From assembly GCF_943192995.1 (NCBI RefSeq), contig NZ_CALPCP010000002.1, positions 124,001 to 188,000 on the forward strand: DNA of 64,000 bases, in the 5' to 3' direction. This DNA comes from Flintibacter muris. Its GTDB lineage: Bacteria > Bacillota > Clostridia > Oscillospirales > Oscillospiraceae. Both the position numbers and the translations under genes were made by a program. Numbering within the stretch: position 1 is the stretch's first letter; every line of letters starts with the position of its first letter. Positions 47,273 through 55,734 of this stretch are shown one piece after another. The notes below the pieces were generated by a model. It was given only the letters and a program-made list of their open reading frames with translations. It ran no database searches and was not told the DNA's origin.

Positions 47273-48127
47273 ATGTCCTTCAATGAAATCGACCGGGCCA
47301 AGATACTGGCCGAGGCCCTGCCCTATATTCAAAAATTTTCCGGCAAGACCATTGTGGTGCGCTACGATAGCGGCGCGGTCCAGGGCGAGATGGTAGAAAC
47401 TGTCATCTCCGACATTATCCTGCTGTCCCTGGTGGGCATCCGGGTGGTGGTGGTCCACGGAGGCACCCCGGAAATCAACGACATGCTCAATCTGCTGGGC
47501 CGGCAGTCCAAATTTATGGACGGCCTGCGCTGCACCGACGGACCGACGATGTCCGTAGTCCAGCAGGTGCTGTGCGGCCAGGTGAACAAGGACCTGGTGG
47601 CCACCCTGAACCGTCTTGGAGGCAGGGCCGTGGGCCTGTGCGGGCTGGACGGCGGGCTGTTCCAGGCCAAAATGCTGGACGAGAAATACGGCCTGGTGGG
47701 CGATATCGCCAAGGTGGACTCCTCCATGGCATCCTCCGCCCTGAACAGCGGCTACATCCCCGTGGTGGCCCCCGTGGCCCAGGGGATGGACCAGCCGGTG
47801 TCCTACAACGTCAACGCCGATACTGCCGCCGCCAAGCTGGCCGTGGCTCTGGAGGCGGAGAAGCTGGTCCTTCTCACCGGGGTAAGGGGCCTGCTCCGCA
47901 GTCCGGACGACGAGACCACCCTGATTCCCGAGCTCCAGCTGTCCTCCGTCCCCGCCCTGGTGCGGGAGGGGGTCATTGCCGGGGAGATGGTCCACAAGGT
48001 GGACTGCTGTGTCAACGCCGTCCGCTCAGGGGTCAGGTCCGCCGTCATTCTGGACGGCCGGGTGTCCCACTCCCTGCTCACCGAGCTGCTCACCGACGCC
48101 GGCGTGGGCACCATGCTGACCAATTAA
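47273..48127 (+). CDS. argB: Acetylglutamate kinase
   Basis: A 284-residue amino-acid-kinase-family enzyme that phosphorylates N-acetylglutamate, the controlled step of arginine synthesis. It has VVRYDSGAVQGEMVE (in place of the common KYGG start), VVVVHGGTPEIND, RALGLCGLDGG-like VGLCGLDGGLF, YNVNADTAAAKLA and EKLVLLTGVRGLL. The GGAGG site precedes ATG 47273. Whether it is feedback-inhibited by arginine (N-terminal helix) is unclear. Confidence 0.95.
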   Translation: MSFNEIDRAKILAEALPYIQKFSGKTIVVRYDSGAVQGEMVETVISDIILLSLVGIRVVVVHGGTPEINDMLNLLGRQSKFMDGLRCTDGPTMSVVQQVLCGQVNKDLVATLNRLGGRAVGLCGLDGGLFQAKMLDEKYGLVGDIAKVDSSMASSALNSGYIPVVAPVAQGMDQPVSYNVNADTAAAKLAVALEAEKLVLLTGVRGLLRSPDDETTLIPELQLSSVPALVREGVIAGEMVHKVDCCVNAVRSGVRSAVILDGRVSHSLLTELLTDAGVGTMLTN

Positions 48128-48139
48128 GGGGGCTGTCAC

Positions 48140-49063
48140 ATGAAAAAAGACCTGTTAAAGCTGCTGGACCTGTCCAAGGAGGATATTGTGTCCATCCTGA
48201 ACACAGCGGACCAGCTGAAATATGAGACCAAGCACAACATCCACAAAGACTACCTCAAGGGCAAGACGCTGGCCATGATCTTTGAGAAGAACTCCACCCG
48301 CACCCGGGTGTCCTTTGAGACGGGCATGTACCAGCTGGGGGGCCACGCCCTGTTTCTGTCCGGCAAGGAGAGCCAAATCGGCCGGGGAGAGCCCATTGAG
48401 GACACCGCCCGGGTGCTGGACCGGTACTGCAATGGCATCATGATCCGCACCTTCGCCCAGGAGGAGGTGGAGACCCTGGCCCGGTACACCAAGATTCCCG
48501 TAATCAACGGCCTGACCGACTTCTGCCACCCCTGCCAGGTGCTGGCCGACCTGCTCACCGTCCGGGAACACAAGGCGGTCCTGGAGGGGTTGAAGATGTG
48601 CTACATTGGCGATGGCAATAACATGGCCAACTCTTTGATTGTGGGCGGCCTGAAAACGGGGATGGAGGTTTCGGTGGCCTGTCCCGAGGGCTACGACCCC
48701 GACCCCCAGGTGTTGGACTTTGCAAAGGGTGACCCCGCCCACAAGTTCTCCCTGTTCCGCACCCCCGAAGAGGCCGCCGTGGGCGCCGACGTGATGATTA
48801 CCGACGTGTGGGCCTCCATGGGCCAGGAGGAGGAGAAAACCGTCCGGGCCAAGGCCTTCCAGGGCTACCAGATCAACTCCAGGCTGATGGCCCTGACCAA
48901 TGAGGGCTGCATGGTGCAGCACTGCCTGCCCGCCCACCGGGGAGAGGAAATCACCGCCGACGTCTTCGAGGCCCACGCCCAGGAGATTTTCGACGAGGCG
49001 GAAAACCGGCTCCACGCCCAGAAGGCGGTCATGTATCTGCTGATGAAGGAAGAGGACCAATAA
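48140..49063 (+). CDS. argF: Ornithine carbamoyltransferase
   Basis: A 307-residue enzyme that makes citrulline from ornithine and carbamoyl phosphate. The carbamoyl-phosphate loop FEKNSTRTRVSFE, the HPCQVLADL motif and the ornithine loop HCLPAHRGEE are complete. Start MKKDLLKLLDLSKEDI at ATG 48140, 12 nt after argB. It ends the arg operon, followed by a strong terminator. Confidence 0.96.
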   Translation: MKKDLLKLLDLSKEDIVSILNTADQLKYETKHNIHKDYLKGKTLAMIFEKNSTRTRVSFETGMYQLGGHALFLSGKESQIGRGEPIEDTARVLDRYCNGIMIRTFAQEEVETLARYTKIPVINGLTDFCHPCQVLADLLTVREHKAVLEGLKMCYIGDGNNMANSLIVGGLKTGMEVSVACPEGYDPDPQVLDFAKGDPAHKFSLFRTPEEAAVGADVMITDVWASMGQEEEKTVRAKAFQGYQINSRLMALTNEGCMVQHCLPAHRGEEITADVFEAHAQEIFDEAENRLHAQKAVMYLLMKEEDQ

Positions 49064-49072
49064 ACAAACCAG

Positions 49073-49105
49073 CGGCTCCCCGGCTTATGCCGGGGAGCCG
49101 TTTTT
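49073..49105 (+). terminator. Terminator of the arg operon
   Basis: CGGCTCCCCGGC and GCCGGGGAGCCG form a perfect 12-bp stem with a TTAT loop and TTTTT. An R2 arm remnant (CTCTCTTTGAGGGAGG) follows at about 49139. Confidence 0.92.
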
Positions 49106-49171
49106 GCGTGTAAAGAACTCCTGCTCGTCCGTTCAGGCTCTCTCTTTGAGGGAGGCGACAATTTGCAGCGT

Positions 49172-50368
49172 CTATGGAAGACCGCCGTCCTCTGCCGTAG
49201 CCTCGGGGACGTTGTCGTAGTCCCACTGATGGTCGGTGAAGGCCATGTAGTCGCTGGTGACATTGAAGTAGCTGTACACATAGTCCCCACCCTGGTTGAT
49301 TCCCGGGTTCACGTCCCAGGTGGGGTCTACGCAGTACCACTCCCCGTTGAGCTTCACCATGTTCCAGGCGTGATTTTCCCGGTTCCGGAACCCCGCCCCG
49401 GTGACAGTGATGCACTCGATACCCGCCATATCCATCAGCAGCCGGAAGGTTTCGGCGTAGCCCAGACAGACCCCCTTGCCCTGAACCAGCGGGCCATAGG
49501 GCTCATAGGAGGTTCGGGGCGCGCCCTTTTTTTCATAGTGGGTCTGGTCATAGGTGACGTTCCCGGTAAGCCAGGCGTACAGAACATATTCCTTGCCATA
49601 GTTGGACATCTCTGGGGTAACGCACTGATTGAACACCGCTTTCGCCGCGTCCAGCACCGCCTTGTCCTTCGTGGACAGGGAAGAACTGTCCCCGCTCTCC
49701 CAGGCGGCCAGGATAGCCGAGTTGTCGAAGAGGGTCATGTCGTCAGTCTGAGGGTCTGTGTAGACATAGCGTCCGTCGGGACGCTGTTCTAGTTTAGGAG
49801 GGAAAAAGTCTGGCATGCCGGCGGCAAAGCGGCCGTCCCCATAGCACGCCTCAAAGGCGTCTTGAGCTCCGGATATGTCTTCACAAATCAGCAGAGCCAC
49901 CTCCTGGCCGCAGGTAAGGATTTTTCCATTTTCCACCAGCGCGGCCTGTTCCGGCTCGTAGCCGGTAAAGGCCCCCTGCCGGTCCAGCAGGTACTCCTGA
50001 AAGGCGGTCACAACGGTTTTTTGCTCCTCACTGGGTACAGAGAGGACGGCCAGCTCAAAGGCGCGCACGCCCTCCATGCGGACAACGGCCGCGTCGTACC
50101 AGCTCAGGTCCTCCAGACCGTAGAAGTCAGAGAGAAGAGCGTTCATCTCTTTCTCATTGTAGTACTCCTCGTCCTTACCGTTACCCTGACGTTGCTCGTC
50201 ATTGAAATACCAGTGGAACAGGCTGGCGGTCTCCTCGTACTCCGTTGTGCAGGACTGCATAAGAAGAACCATGGTCTCACAGGGCTGGCCCGACCTTTCA
50301 TCCCGCTTTATTCCGCACCCTGGCAGCAGCAGGACCAGAACCAGCAGCAGAGAAAGGTATTTTTTCAT
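49172..50368 (-). CDS. Transglutaminase-like domain lipoprotein
   Basis: A 398-residue lipoprotein: signal peptide with lipobox LLLPGC (Cys about 18). Residues about 40-190 resemble DUF4358 (VRMEGVRAFELAVLSVPSEEQ). A transglutaminase-like cysteine-protease fold at about 240-380 carries Cys in GKGVCLGYAETF, His in RENHAWNMV and Asp in WYCVDPTWD, a complete triad. Such exported proteins may act as peptidases or cell-wall cross-linkers; the substrate is unknown. Its ATG overlaps the stop of the preceding gene (ATGA, 50365-50368), so the two are translationally coupled. Confidence 0.88.
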   Translation of the reverse strand: MKKYLSLLLVLVLLLPGCGIKRDERSGQPCETMVLLMQSCTTEYEETASLFHWYFNDEQRQGNGKDEEYYNEKEMNALLSDFYGLEDLSWYDAAVVRMEGVRAFELAVLSVPSEEQKTVVTAFQEYLLDRQGAFTGYEPEQAALVENGKILTCGQEVALLICEDISGAQDAFEACYGDGRFAAGMPDFFPPKLEQRPDGRYVYTDPQTDDMTLFDNSAILAAWESGDSSSLSTKDKAVLDAAKAVFNQCVTPEMSNYGKEYVLYAWLTGNVTYDQTHYEKKGAPRTSYEPYGPLVQGKGVCLGYAETFRLLMDMAGIECITVTGAGFRNRENHAWNMVKLNGEWYCVDPTWDVNPGINQGGDYVYSYFNVTSDYMAFTDHQWDYDNVPEATAEDGGLP

Positions 50369-50898
50369 CCGGCAATGGAGTAGCTGCCCCGCACCAGAAG
50401 CTTCACGTCACCGGAGGCGGTGAGGGTGCGGTCGGCAATGGTGGCCATGTACAGGTGGTTGCGGGTGAGGGCGGCGCCGGAGTCCACCGTTCCGCCGGCG
50501 GACAGGTCAATGAGGGCGGGGGAGGTGTTGGCCCGGACGGTGACAGTGCCGATTCGGGGCAGCAGCTCACAGCCCACGCCCAGAGACATGACCTGGCCGC
50601 TGGTCATAGACACCACGGCAAAGGAGGCGGAGGAACCGGAGGAGCTCCCCTGTCCGCCCTGCTGGAGGTACTGGCTGATCTGACTGGCCAGGTTCAGCTC
50701 CAGCTCCTTCTGCTTGGCGGCTGTCTGTTCTTCCACCTGCTTGACAATCTGGGGGATGGCCGTCTGATTCAAATAGCTGAGGGTAATCAAAGGGTCGCTC
50801 TGGCCGCCGGCGGCCAGAGCCGCCCCTGTGCCCAGCAGCGCAACGGACAGGGCCGCGGCGCCCAGGCGGAGGGACAAACGCTTGTCCGGTTTTTTCAT
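50365..50898 (-). CDS. Exported protein of unknown function, with coiled coil
   Basis: A 177-residue protein starting MKKPDKRLSLRLGAAAL at 50898, after AAAAAGGAG; an upstream frame extension runs through an R1 element and is not used. A signal peptide ends near GAALAAGG. Residues about 45-80 are a charged helix (KQVEEQTAAKQKELELNLASQ), then a Ser/Gly linker, then a beta-rich domain (VVSMTSGQVMSLGVGCELLP, TVTVRANTSPALIDLSAGG) reminiscent of SAF-like or cell-surface modules seen next to transglutaminase-like proteins. Function not recognised. Confidence 0.75.
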   Translation of the reverse strand: MKKPDKRLSLRLGAAALSVALLGTGAALAAGGQSDPLITLSYLNQTAIPQIVKQVEEQTAAKQKELELNLASQISQYLQQGGQGSSSGSSASFAVVSMTSGQVMSLGVGCELLPRIGTVTVRANTSPALIDLSAGGTVDSGAALTRNHLYMATIADRTLTASGDVKLLVRGSYSIAG

Positions 50899-50916
50899 AA
50901 GTACGCTCCTTTTTAT

Positions 50917-50990
50917 GTAGGGGCGGCCTGTGGCCGCCCGCATTTTGCTTCCCGTGTCTGTCTGCGGACGGCCAAAGGCCGCCCCTGCAA
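50917..50990. mobile_element. R1 element, two-palindrome form without TIRs
   Basis: GTAGGGGCGGCCTGTGGCC facing GGCCAAAGGCCGCCCCTGC with TGTCTGTC spacer, like the inside of the 36595-36734 copy. It starts at the base after the mazF stop codon. Confidence 0.78.
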
Positions 50991-51362
50991 TCACACCATA
51001 GTCTCCGGGTGGAGACCAAAGCTTACGGCGATAGCGGCGTCCACCTGGCGCATGACGCCGTCGTCCAGGCGGCCCATCTTCTCCCGCAGACGGCGTTTGT
51101 CCAGCGTGCGCACCTGCTCCAGCAGGATTACCGACTCCTTGGGCAGGCCGCAGCTCAGAGGGGCCACCGAGATGTGGGTGGGCAGCCGGGCCTTTCCCGT
51201 CTGTGATGTGATGGCCGCGGCAATCACCGTAGGGCTGTGCCGGTTGCCGGTGTCGTTTTGCACAATGAGGACAGGGCGCACGCCCCCCTGTTCGCTGCCC
51301 ACTACGGGGCTCAAATCGGCGTAGAAGATGTCGCCTCGTTTTACGCTGTTATCCAAGTACAC
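50991..51362 (-). CDS. mazF: MazF/PemK-family endoribonuclease toxin
   Basis: A 123-residue protein of the NdoA/EndoA type: VKRGDIFYADLSPVVGSEQGG, RPVLIVQND, HSPTVIAAAITSQ, LPTHI and VRTLDKRRL, the last with residues typical of the catalytic site of Bacillus EndoA. It cuts mRNA at short motifs in stress. Starts GTG 51362 (GGAG 5 nt upstream). It lies downstream of alr, as ndoA does in Bacillus, but no MazE/EndoAI antitoxin frame is visible in the 314-bp gap between alr and mazF. The stop codon directly abuts an R1 element. Confidence 0.9.
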   Translation of the reverse strand: MYLDNSVKRGDIFYADLSPVVGSEQGGVRPVLIVQNDTGNRHSPTVIAAAITSQTGKARLPTHISVAPLSCGLPKESVILLEQVRTLDKRRLREKMGRLDDGVMRQVDAAIAVSFGLHPETMV

Positions 51363-51676
51363 TCACACTCCGCTGGAAGATAGCACCGCGTTACAGCCGG
51401 ACCGGTCTTATGTAACGCTGTACTATGATTCTCCCACGGGGCGGCGGGCATTATACCACAAAAACGCAAGTTTTTCTGGTATAAATTTAAAATCAGCCTT
51501 GAGCCGTCAGATGACCGCAGTGGTCCCGGCCCACTCCAAAAGCCCGCCGCGCCCTGCAAACCCGGGGGAGCAAAGCGCCCCCCGTGCTCCATCCCATCCT
51601 ATGTTGGGACAAGTTGGGCGGTCACGGGGCCGGACATGCAGCTCCAGAGGCTGTCCATGGGCTTTTGGTGAAAATG
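51363..51676. other. Gap between alr and mazF with mazF promoter/operator
   Basis: No antitoxin or other gene is recognised. On the minus strand an extended -10 (TGGTATAAT, 51458-51450) lies inside a 14-bp inverted repeat, TATACCA...GTGGTATA (51452-51483), a likely operator or hairpin ahead of mazF. Confidence 0.55.
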
Positions 51677-52840
51677 TTACGGGATCTTCCTCCCGTTTTC
51701 CCAATAAATCCGGGGAACCCGGGAAGATACACGGCACACCAATTCATCCGTAATGGTGCCGGCCAGCTCGGCGATACGGTTCAGGTCCTTGTCGTAGATC
51801 ACAGCCGTGTCGCCCACCCGCACCTGGGGCAGGGCGGTGACGTCGGCCATACACATGTCCATACAGATACGGCCCAAAACGGGGCAGGGGGCGCCGTGGA
51901 GCTTTACCTTCAGCTTGTTGGACAGGGACCGGGGCAGGCCGTCGGCGTAGCCAATGGACAGCACCGCGATCCGGGATTCCCGCTCCAGCACAGCGGTACA
52001 GCCGTAGCCCAGCTTGGTCCCCAGGGGCATGGTGCGCACCGAGGTGACCCGGGCCTTCAGAGTCATCACCGGACGCAGATCGGGGGCACCCCGAATTTCG
52101 CTGGCCGGATCGGGGTAGTGGCCGTACATGGCGATTCCCGGCCGCACCATATTCATATGAGTCCAAGGATAGTTTAGCACGGCGGCGCTGGAGGCGCAAT
52201 GGTAATTTTTAAGGAAGATCCCCGACTGCTCCAGTATCTCGCGGGCCTCCCGGAAGCGGCGGCCCTGGAGCTCGGTGTAGTCAATCTCCTCATCGGCGGC
52301 GGCAAAGTGGGTAAACAGCCCCTCCGCTTTCAGACCGGGCAGAGCGCACAGCTGGCGGATCTGTTCCACCGTCTCGGCCTGGCTGCCCTCCCGCCACATA
52401 AAGCCCAGCCGGCCCATGCCGGTGTCCAGCTTGATGTGGATGGCCAGCTCCTTGCCCGCGGCCACGGCGGCGGCGGACAGGGCCCGGCCCAGCTCCAGGT
52501 CGCCCACCGTCTGGGTGACGTCGTATTTCATCAGCTCGCCGGCCAGCTCCACCGGGGTCTGGCCCAGGCACAGGATGGGGATGGTCACCTCCGCCTGTCG
52601 CAGCTGGACGGCCTCGTCCAGGCAGGCCACGGCCAGCATCTCCGCCCCCAGCTCCTGGAGCTTTTTCCCAATGGCCGGAGCCCCGTGGCCGTAGGCGTTG
52701 GCCTTCACCATGCCCAGCAGCTTTACCGGTTCCTCGGGATTTTCACTCATCCGGACCCAGTTGCGCAGGGACTGATAGTTGTGGGCCAGGGCGTCCAGGT
52801 CGATATCCACCCAGGCGCGGCTGTCTCGTCTGTCTGTCAT
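51677..52840 (-). CDS. alr: Alanine racemase
   Basis: A 387-residue PLP enzyme that makes D-alanine for peptidoglycan. The Lys of the cofactor site lies in GMVKANAYGHGA, and the catalytic Tyr region is KLGYGCTAVLERESRIAVLSIGYADGLPR (the C-terminal half, quoted in two pieces). The start VDIDLDALAHNYQSLR is typical. Gene order nnr-lipoprotein-alr-mazF on the minus strand echoes the conserved acpS-nnr-alr-ndoA cluster of Firmicutes. Confidence 0.96.
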   Translation of the reverse strand: MTDRRDSRAWVDIDLDALAHNYQSLRNWVRMSENPEEPVKLLGMVKANAYGHGAPAIGKKLQELGAEMLAVACLDEAVQLRQAEVTIPILCLGQTPVELAGELMKYDVTQTVGDLELGRALSAAAVAAGKELAIHIKLDTGMGRLGFMWREGSQAETVEQIRQLCALPGLKAEGLFTHFAAADEEIDYTELQGRRFREAREILEQSGIFLKNYHCASSAAVLNYPWTHMNMVRPGIAMYGHYPDPASEIRGAPDLRPVMTLKARVTSVRTMPLGTKLGYGCTAVLERESRIAVLSIGYADGLPRSLSNKLKVKLHGAPCPVLGRICMDMCMADVTALPQVRVGDTAVIYDKDLNRIAELAGTITDELVCRVSSRVPRIYWENGRKIP

Positions 52841-52862
52841 TGCTGCTCTCTCCTTCTTTAGT

Positions 52863-52891
52863 ATGCAGGGGCGGTCATAGGCCGCCCCTGG
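52863..52891. repeat. R1 core palindrome
   Basis: ATGCAGGGGCGGTCATAGGC and the facing CCGCCCCTG, directly upstream of alr and at the end of the lipoprotein gene. Confidence 0.65.
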
Positions 52892-52894
52892 AGA

Positions 52895-53473
52895 TTAACC
52901 GGCAGTAAACCCGGTAAATTCACATAAAATCGCCCGGAAGCCGTCTACACTCACCTCACCTCTCACCAGGGCGTGGGTGGCGGCGTCAAACCACAACACC
53001 GTTTCGGTCCCTCTGCCGGGAGACCCCGCAGGGTCGCCGCAGTCCACACGGAGAAGGGCACCGTCCTCCTCCAGAGCGCAGGCGGTGATGTACCCGGAGC
53101 GGGCCGCCTCCAACAGGGCGGGCAGGGCGGAGACAGGGGTTAGCCCCTGGCCGTCCAGAGGGCCGGTCTCCACCGCCACGCCGTCAAATTCCAGCAGGCC
53201 GTCCTCCCCGGTGATCCGGGCCGTCAGCCCCGCCACCGTTTCGGGGGCGGACAGGGTGAGGACGGTCTCATCCCCGTTCACCGCCGCCGCCATCTCATAC
53301 TGATACACCCGCTGGCCGTAGTCGGCGGTAATGGCGGCCTGGACCGCGCAGCTGTCTATGGCCAGATATTCGCCCCGAATGGTCAGGGCCAGTTCCTCCG
53401 CCTCGCTCCCCTCCGCCGCGCCGCAGCCGGTGAGGAGGATTATCATTAGTACGCAAACCAGACATTTGCGCAC
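52895..53473 (-). CDS. Small lipoprotein of unknown function
   Basis: A 192-residue lipoprotein: signal peptide MRKCLVCVLMIILLTGC with the lipobox Cys at 17. The mature part is beta-rich and acidic (LTIRGEYLAIDSCAVQAAI, VAGLTARITGEDGLLEFDGVA, TETVLWFDAATHALVRGEV), with a layout like outer-membrane-lipoprotein-sorting/germination-type folds, but I cannot assign a family. Located between nnr and alr on the same strand; probably co-transcribed. Confidence 0.75.
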   Translation of the reverse strand: MRKCLVCVLMIILLTGCGAAEGSEAEELALTIRGEYLAIDSCAVQAAITADYGQRVYQYEMAAAVNGDETVLTLSAPETVAGLTARITGEDGLLEFDGVAVETGPLDGQGLTPVSALPALLEAARSGYITACALEEDGALLRVDCGDPAGSPGRGTETVLWFDAATHALVRGEVSVDGFRAILCEFTGFTAG

Positions 53474-53506
53474 AGTGTTACCTCCAATTTGATCGTAAAA
53501 TCTGCC

Positions 53507-53534
53507 TGTAGGGGCGGCCGCAGGCGGCCCCTAC
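53507..53534. repeat. R1 core overlapping the nnr stop codon
   Basis: TGTAGGGGCGGCCGCAGGCG and CCCCTACC; the CTA at 53531-53533 supplies the TAG stop of nnr on the minus strand. Confidence 0.7.
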
Positions 53535-55249
53535 CGTTCATCCTCCGACCATTCCCGCAATACTTGGGACAGGGCCTCGATCAGGTCTGTGGGCAGCATG
53601 GCATACTCGCCCAGCTTTCGGGCGCAGACGTCCCCCGCTGCGCCGTGGTAAAAGACGGCGTCCGCCGTCAGCTCCGCCGCGCTGTCCCCTTCACGGCCCT
53701 CCTTCCGCAGGTGCTTCTGCCCCAGAAGGGCGGCGATCATCCCGGCCAGCACGTCCCCGGAGCCCCCCTTGGCCATGCCGGGGTTGCCGGTGGTGTTGAC
53801 CCAGGCGGAGCCGTCCGGGGCGGCGGTAACGGTGCCCTGCCCCTTGAGGACCAGGATACAGCCGTGGGCTTTGGCAAAGTCCCGGGCGGCGGCAAGCCGG
53901 TTCCCGACGGGCAAGGGGCAGCCGGTCAGCCGGGCAAACTCCCCCTCGTGGGGGGTGAGGACGGTGAGGGCTGTCCGTTTGTCCAATTCATCTATATGCC
54001 CGGAAAGGGCATTTATGCCATCCGCGTCCAGCACAATGGGGATGGTCAGGTCCGCCAGCAGACCCAGGACCAGCCGCTCTGTCTCTGGACTGCGGCCCAG
54101 TCCGGGGCCAATGAGGGCAATGTCACAGCCCTGGGCCCTCTCCAGAATGGTCTTATAGTCCTGGGGGAGGGGAAATGGCATGGCCTCGTCGCACTTGACG
54201 GCCGCAATGGGGTAGATTTCCCGGGGGACCCCTAAGTACACCAGCCCCGCCCCGGTGCGCAGGGCAGCTTTTGCCGCCAGAACGGGTGCGCCGGTATAGC
54301 CCTCGCTCCCGGCCAATATGAACAGCTTTCCAAAATCTCCCTTGTGGGCGTTTCGGGGACGGCGGGGCAGGCCGCCGTTGGGGCAGTTCAGCATTTCCAC
54401 CCGGGGAGCACTCCGTAATACCTCAAATTCCAGATCATAGGGGATACCAATATCCACGGTGCGCACCTCACCGGCACAGACAGCCCCCTCCCCCATGTAC
54501 AGCCCCGGCTTGGGGCGGGTAAACGTGACCGTCACCTTGGCCCGGACGGCCTCACCCAGGATTTCCCCGGTGTCGGCGTTCACTCCGGAGGGGATATCGC
54601 AGGACACCACAGTCCGCCCGTTCATCAGACGGATTGCCGCCTCGAAGGGACCGGTCACAGGCCGGGTCAGGCCAATGCCGAAGAGAGCGTCTACCATACA
54701 GTCACAGGTGGACAGCCAGGCGGAAATCTTCTGCTGTTCAAAGGTAAAGGTGGCCTCCGCCGTCTCCCGGTCGGTGAGATCGATAGAAAAATCCTCCAGG
54801 CACCCTCCAGCGGCGGTGAGCCTGTCCTCTATGGCCCGCTCGTCGGGGGTCATTTTGGCCCGGTCCCCCACGAAGAAGGCCCGGACGTGACAGCCGCCCC
54901 GCTCCATCAGCAGACGGGCACAGGCCACCCCGTCTCCGCCGTTGTTGCCGGGACCGCAGAAGACCGCCACCCGGGGGGTGGGGTCGGTATTTTTGCTCTC
55001 GACAATCGCCCGAATTTCCTTCTCTTGGCGCCGTTCCTCCTCGGTGGGAGGGGGAGCGTCCTTTTTGTGCATAACGATCACACCAATGGAAGAGGTGCAA
55101 ATGGATTCGTCGGGCTGAATCAGCTCCCAGACTGTGTCCGCCACAGCTTGGGCGGCGTGCTCCATCAGTTCCAGGGAGGGGATTCCCCGCTCCTGGATGG
55201 CCCGGCGGTCCAGCTCCTTCATTTGGGCGGCGGTGGCTAAGGGTAACAT
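53531..55249 (-). CDS. nnr: Bifunctional NAD(P)H-hydrate epimerase / ADP-dependent dehydratase
   Basis: A 572-residue fusion: the N-terminal YjeF_N domain (epimerase; FCGPGNNGGDG, VVSCDIPSGVNADTGE) and the C-terminal carbohydrate-kinase-like dehydratase (GDFGKLFILAGSEGYTGAP, IALIGPGLGRSPETE, VLTPHEGEFARLTG, GGSGDVLAGMIAALL). It repairs hydrated NADH and NADPH. About 30 charged residues are inserted just before GPGNNGGDG (KKDAPPPTEEERRQEKE), unusual for the family. The last codon and stop are within an R1 core, so the C-terminal tail may have been reshaped by the repeat. Confidence 0.95.
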   Translation of the reverse strand: MLPLATAAQMKELDRRAIQERGIPSLELMEHAAQAVADTVWELIQPDESICTSSIGVIVMHKKDAPPPTEEERRQEKEIRAIVESKNTDPTPRVAVFCGPGNNGGDGVACARLLMERGGCHVRAFFVGDRAKMTPDERAIEDRLTAAGGCLEDFSIDLTDRETAEATFTFEQQKISAWLSTCDCMVDALFGIGLTRPVTGPFEAAIRLMNGRTVVSCDIPSGVNADTGEILGEAVRAKVTVTFTRPKPGLYMGEGAVCAGEVRTVDIGIPYDLEFEVLRSAPRVEMLNCPNGGLPRRPRNAHKGDFGKLFILAGSEGYTGAPVLAAKAALRTGAGLVYLGVPREIYPIAAVKCDEAMPFPLPQDYKTILERAQGCDIALIGPGLGRSPETERLVLGLLADLTIPIVLDADGINALSGHIDELDKRTALTVLTPHEGEFARLTGCPLPVGNRLAAARDFAKAHGCILVLKGQGTVTAAPDGSAWVNTTGNPGMAKGGSGDVLAGMIAALLGQKHLRKEGREGDSAAELTADAVFYHGAAGDVCARKLGEYAMLPTDLIEALSQVLREWSEDER

Positions 55250-55266
55250 GGGATACCTCCTTACAA

Positions 55267-55291
55267 TCGGGCGGCCTTCGGCCGCCCCTAC
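55267..55291. repeat. R1 core palindrome between the 148-residue gene and nnr
   Basis: CGGGCGGCCTTCGGCCGCCC followed by CTAC. It overlaps the last 4 bases of the upstream gene's coding frame. Confidence 0.65.
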
Positions 55292-55734
55292 AAGGGCATA
55301 TGGCGGTAATGGCCCAGGCCCAGGGCGTCGAACTCGTCCTCCCCCGGCCGGTGCCAGACACCGACAGCCCGCAGCAGACCGTTAATAGTCTCTTCGCCCT
55401 CCACAGGTCCCTGGATGATCCGGCCCCGCTCCAGCAGCACCCCGGCCTGGGTCCCATAGCCCCCGGTGTAGTCGGTCTCAATGTAGGCAAGCGGCCCAGG
55501 ACAGGCGCTCCCCTCCAAAGCCCAGCGGATGGCGGAGGTAAACAGCATCAGGGGTGACGGCTCCTCCCGGTCGGGCTTGTCAAAGAGCTCGGTGATGCTA
55601 TCAAAAAGGGCGTCGGTGAGAAAAACCAGCCCACAGTCCTGGGGCAGGTCCACAATCTCCGCCCACACCCAGCAGTCTGCGAAGACCTGGACAGCCTCAC
55701 GCTTCCCAATAATGGCCTGAATTTGGTGGCCCAT
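55288..55734 (-). CDS. Uncharacterised 148-residue protein
   Basis: A 148-residue soluble protein starting MGHQIQAIIGKREAVQVFADCW. It is acidic and aromatic-rich (VWAEIVDLPQDCGLVFLTDALFDSI, PLAYIETDYTGGYGTQAGVL) with no motif I can name. The conserved-looking TDYTGGYGTQ and the C-terminal GEDEFDALGLGHYRHM are useful search handles. The start codon overlaps the smsB stop by one base, indicating coupling with the Fe-S genes; similar small proteins occur beside many Clostridia operons, without known role. Confidence 0.7.
   Translation of the reverse strand: MGHQIQAIIGKREAVQVFADCWVWAEIVDLPQDCGLVFLTDALFDSITELFDKPDREEPSPLMLFTSAIRWALEGSACPGPLAYIETDYTGGYGTQAGVLLERGRIIQGPVEGEETINGLLRAVGVWHRPGEDEFDALGLGHYRHMPL

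Noticed and set aside
50899-50994. N-terminal extension of the 177-residue exported protein
   Set aside because: The added codons come from an R1 repeat and would hide the signal peptide; the ribosome site supports ATG 50898.
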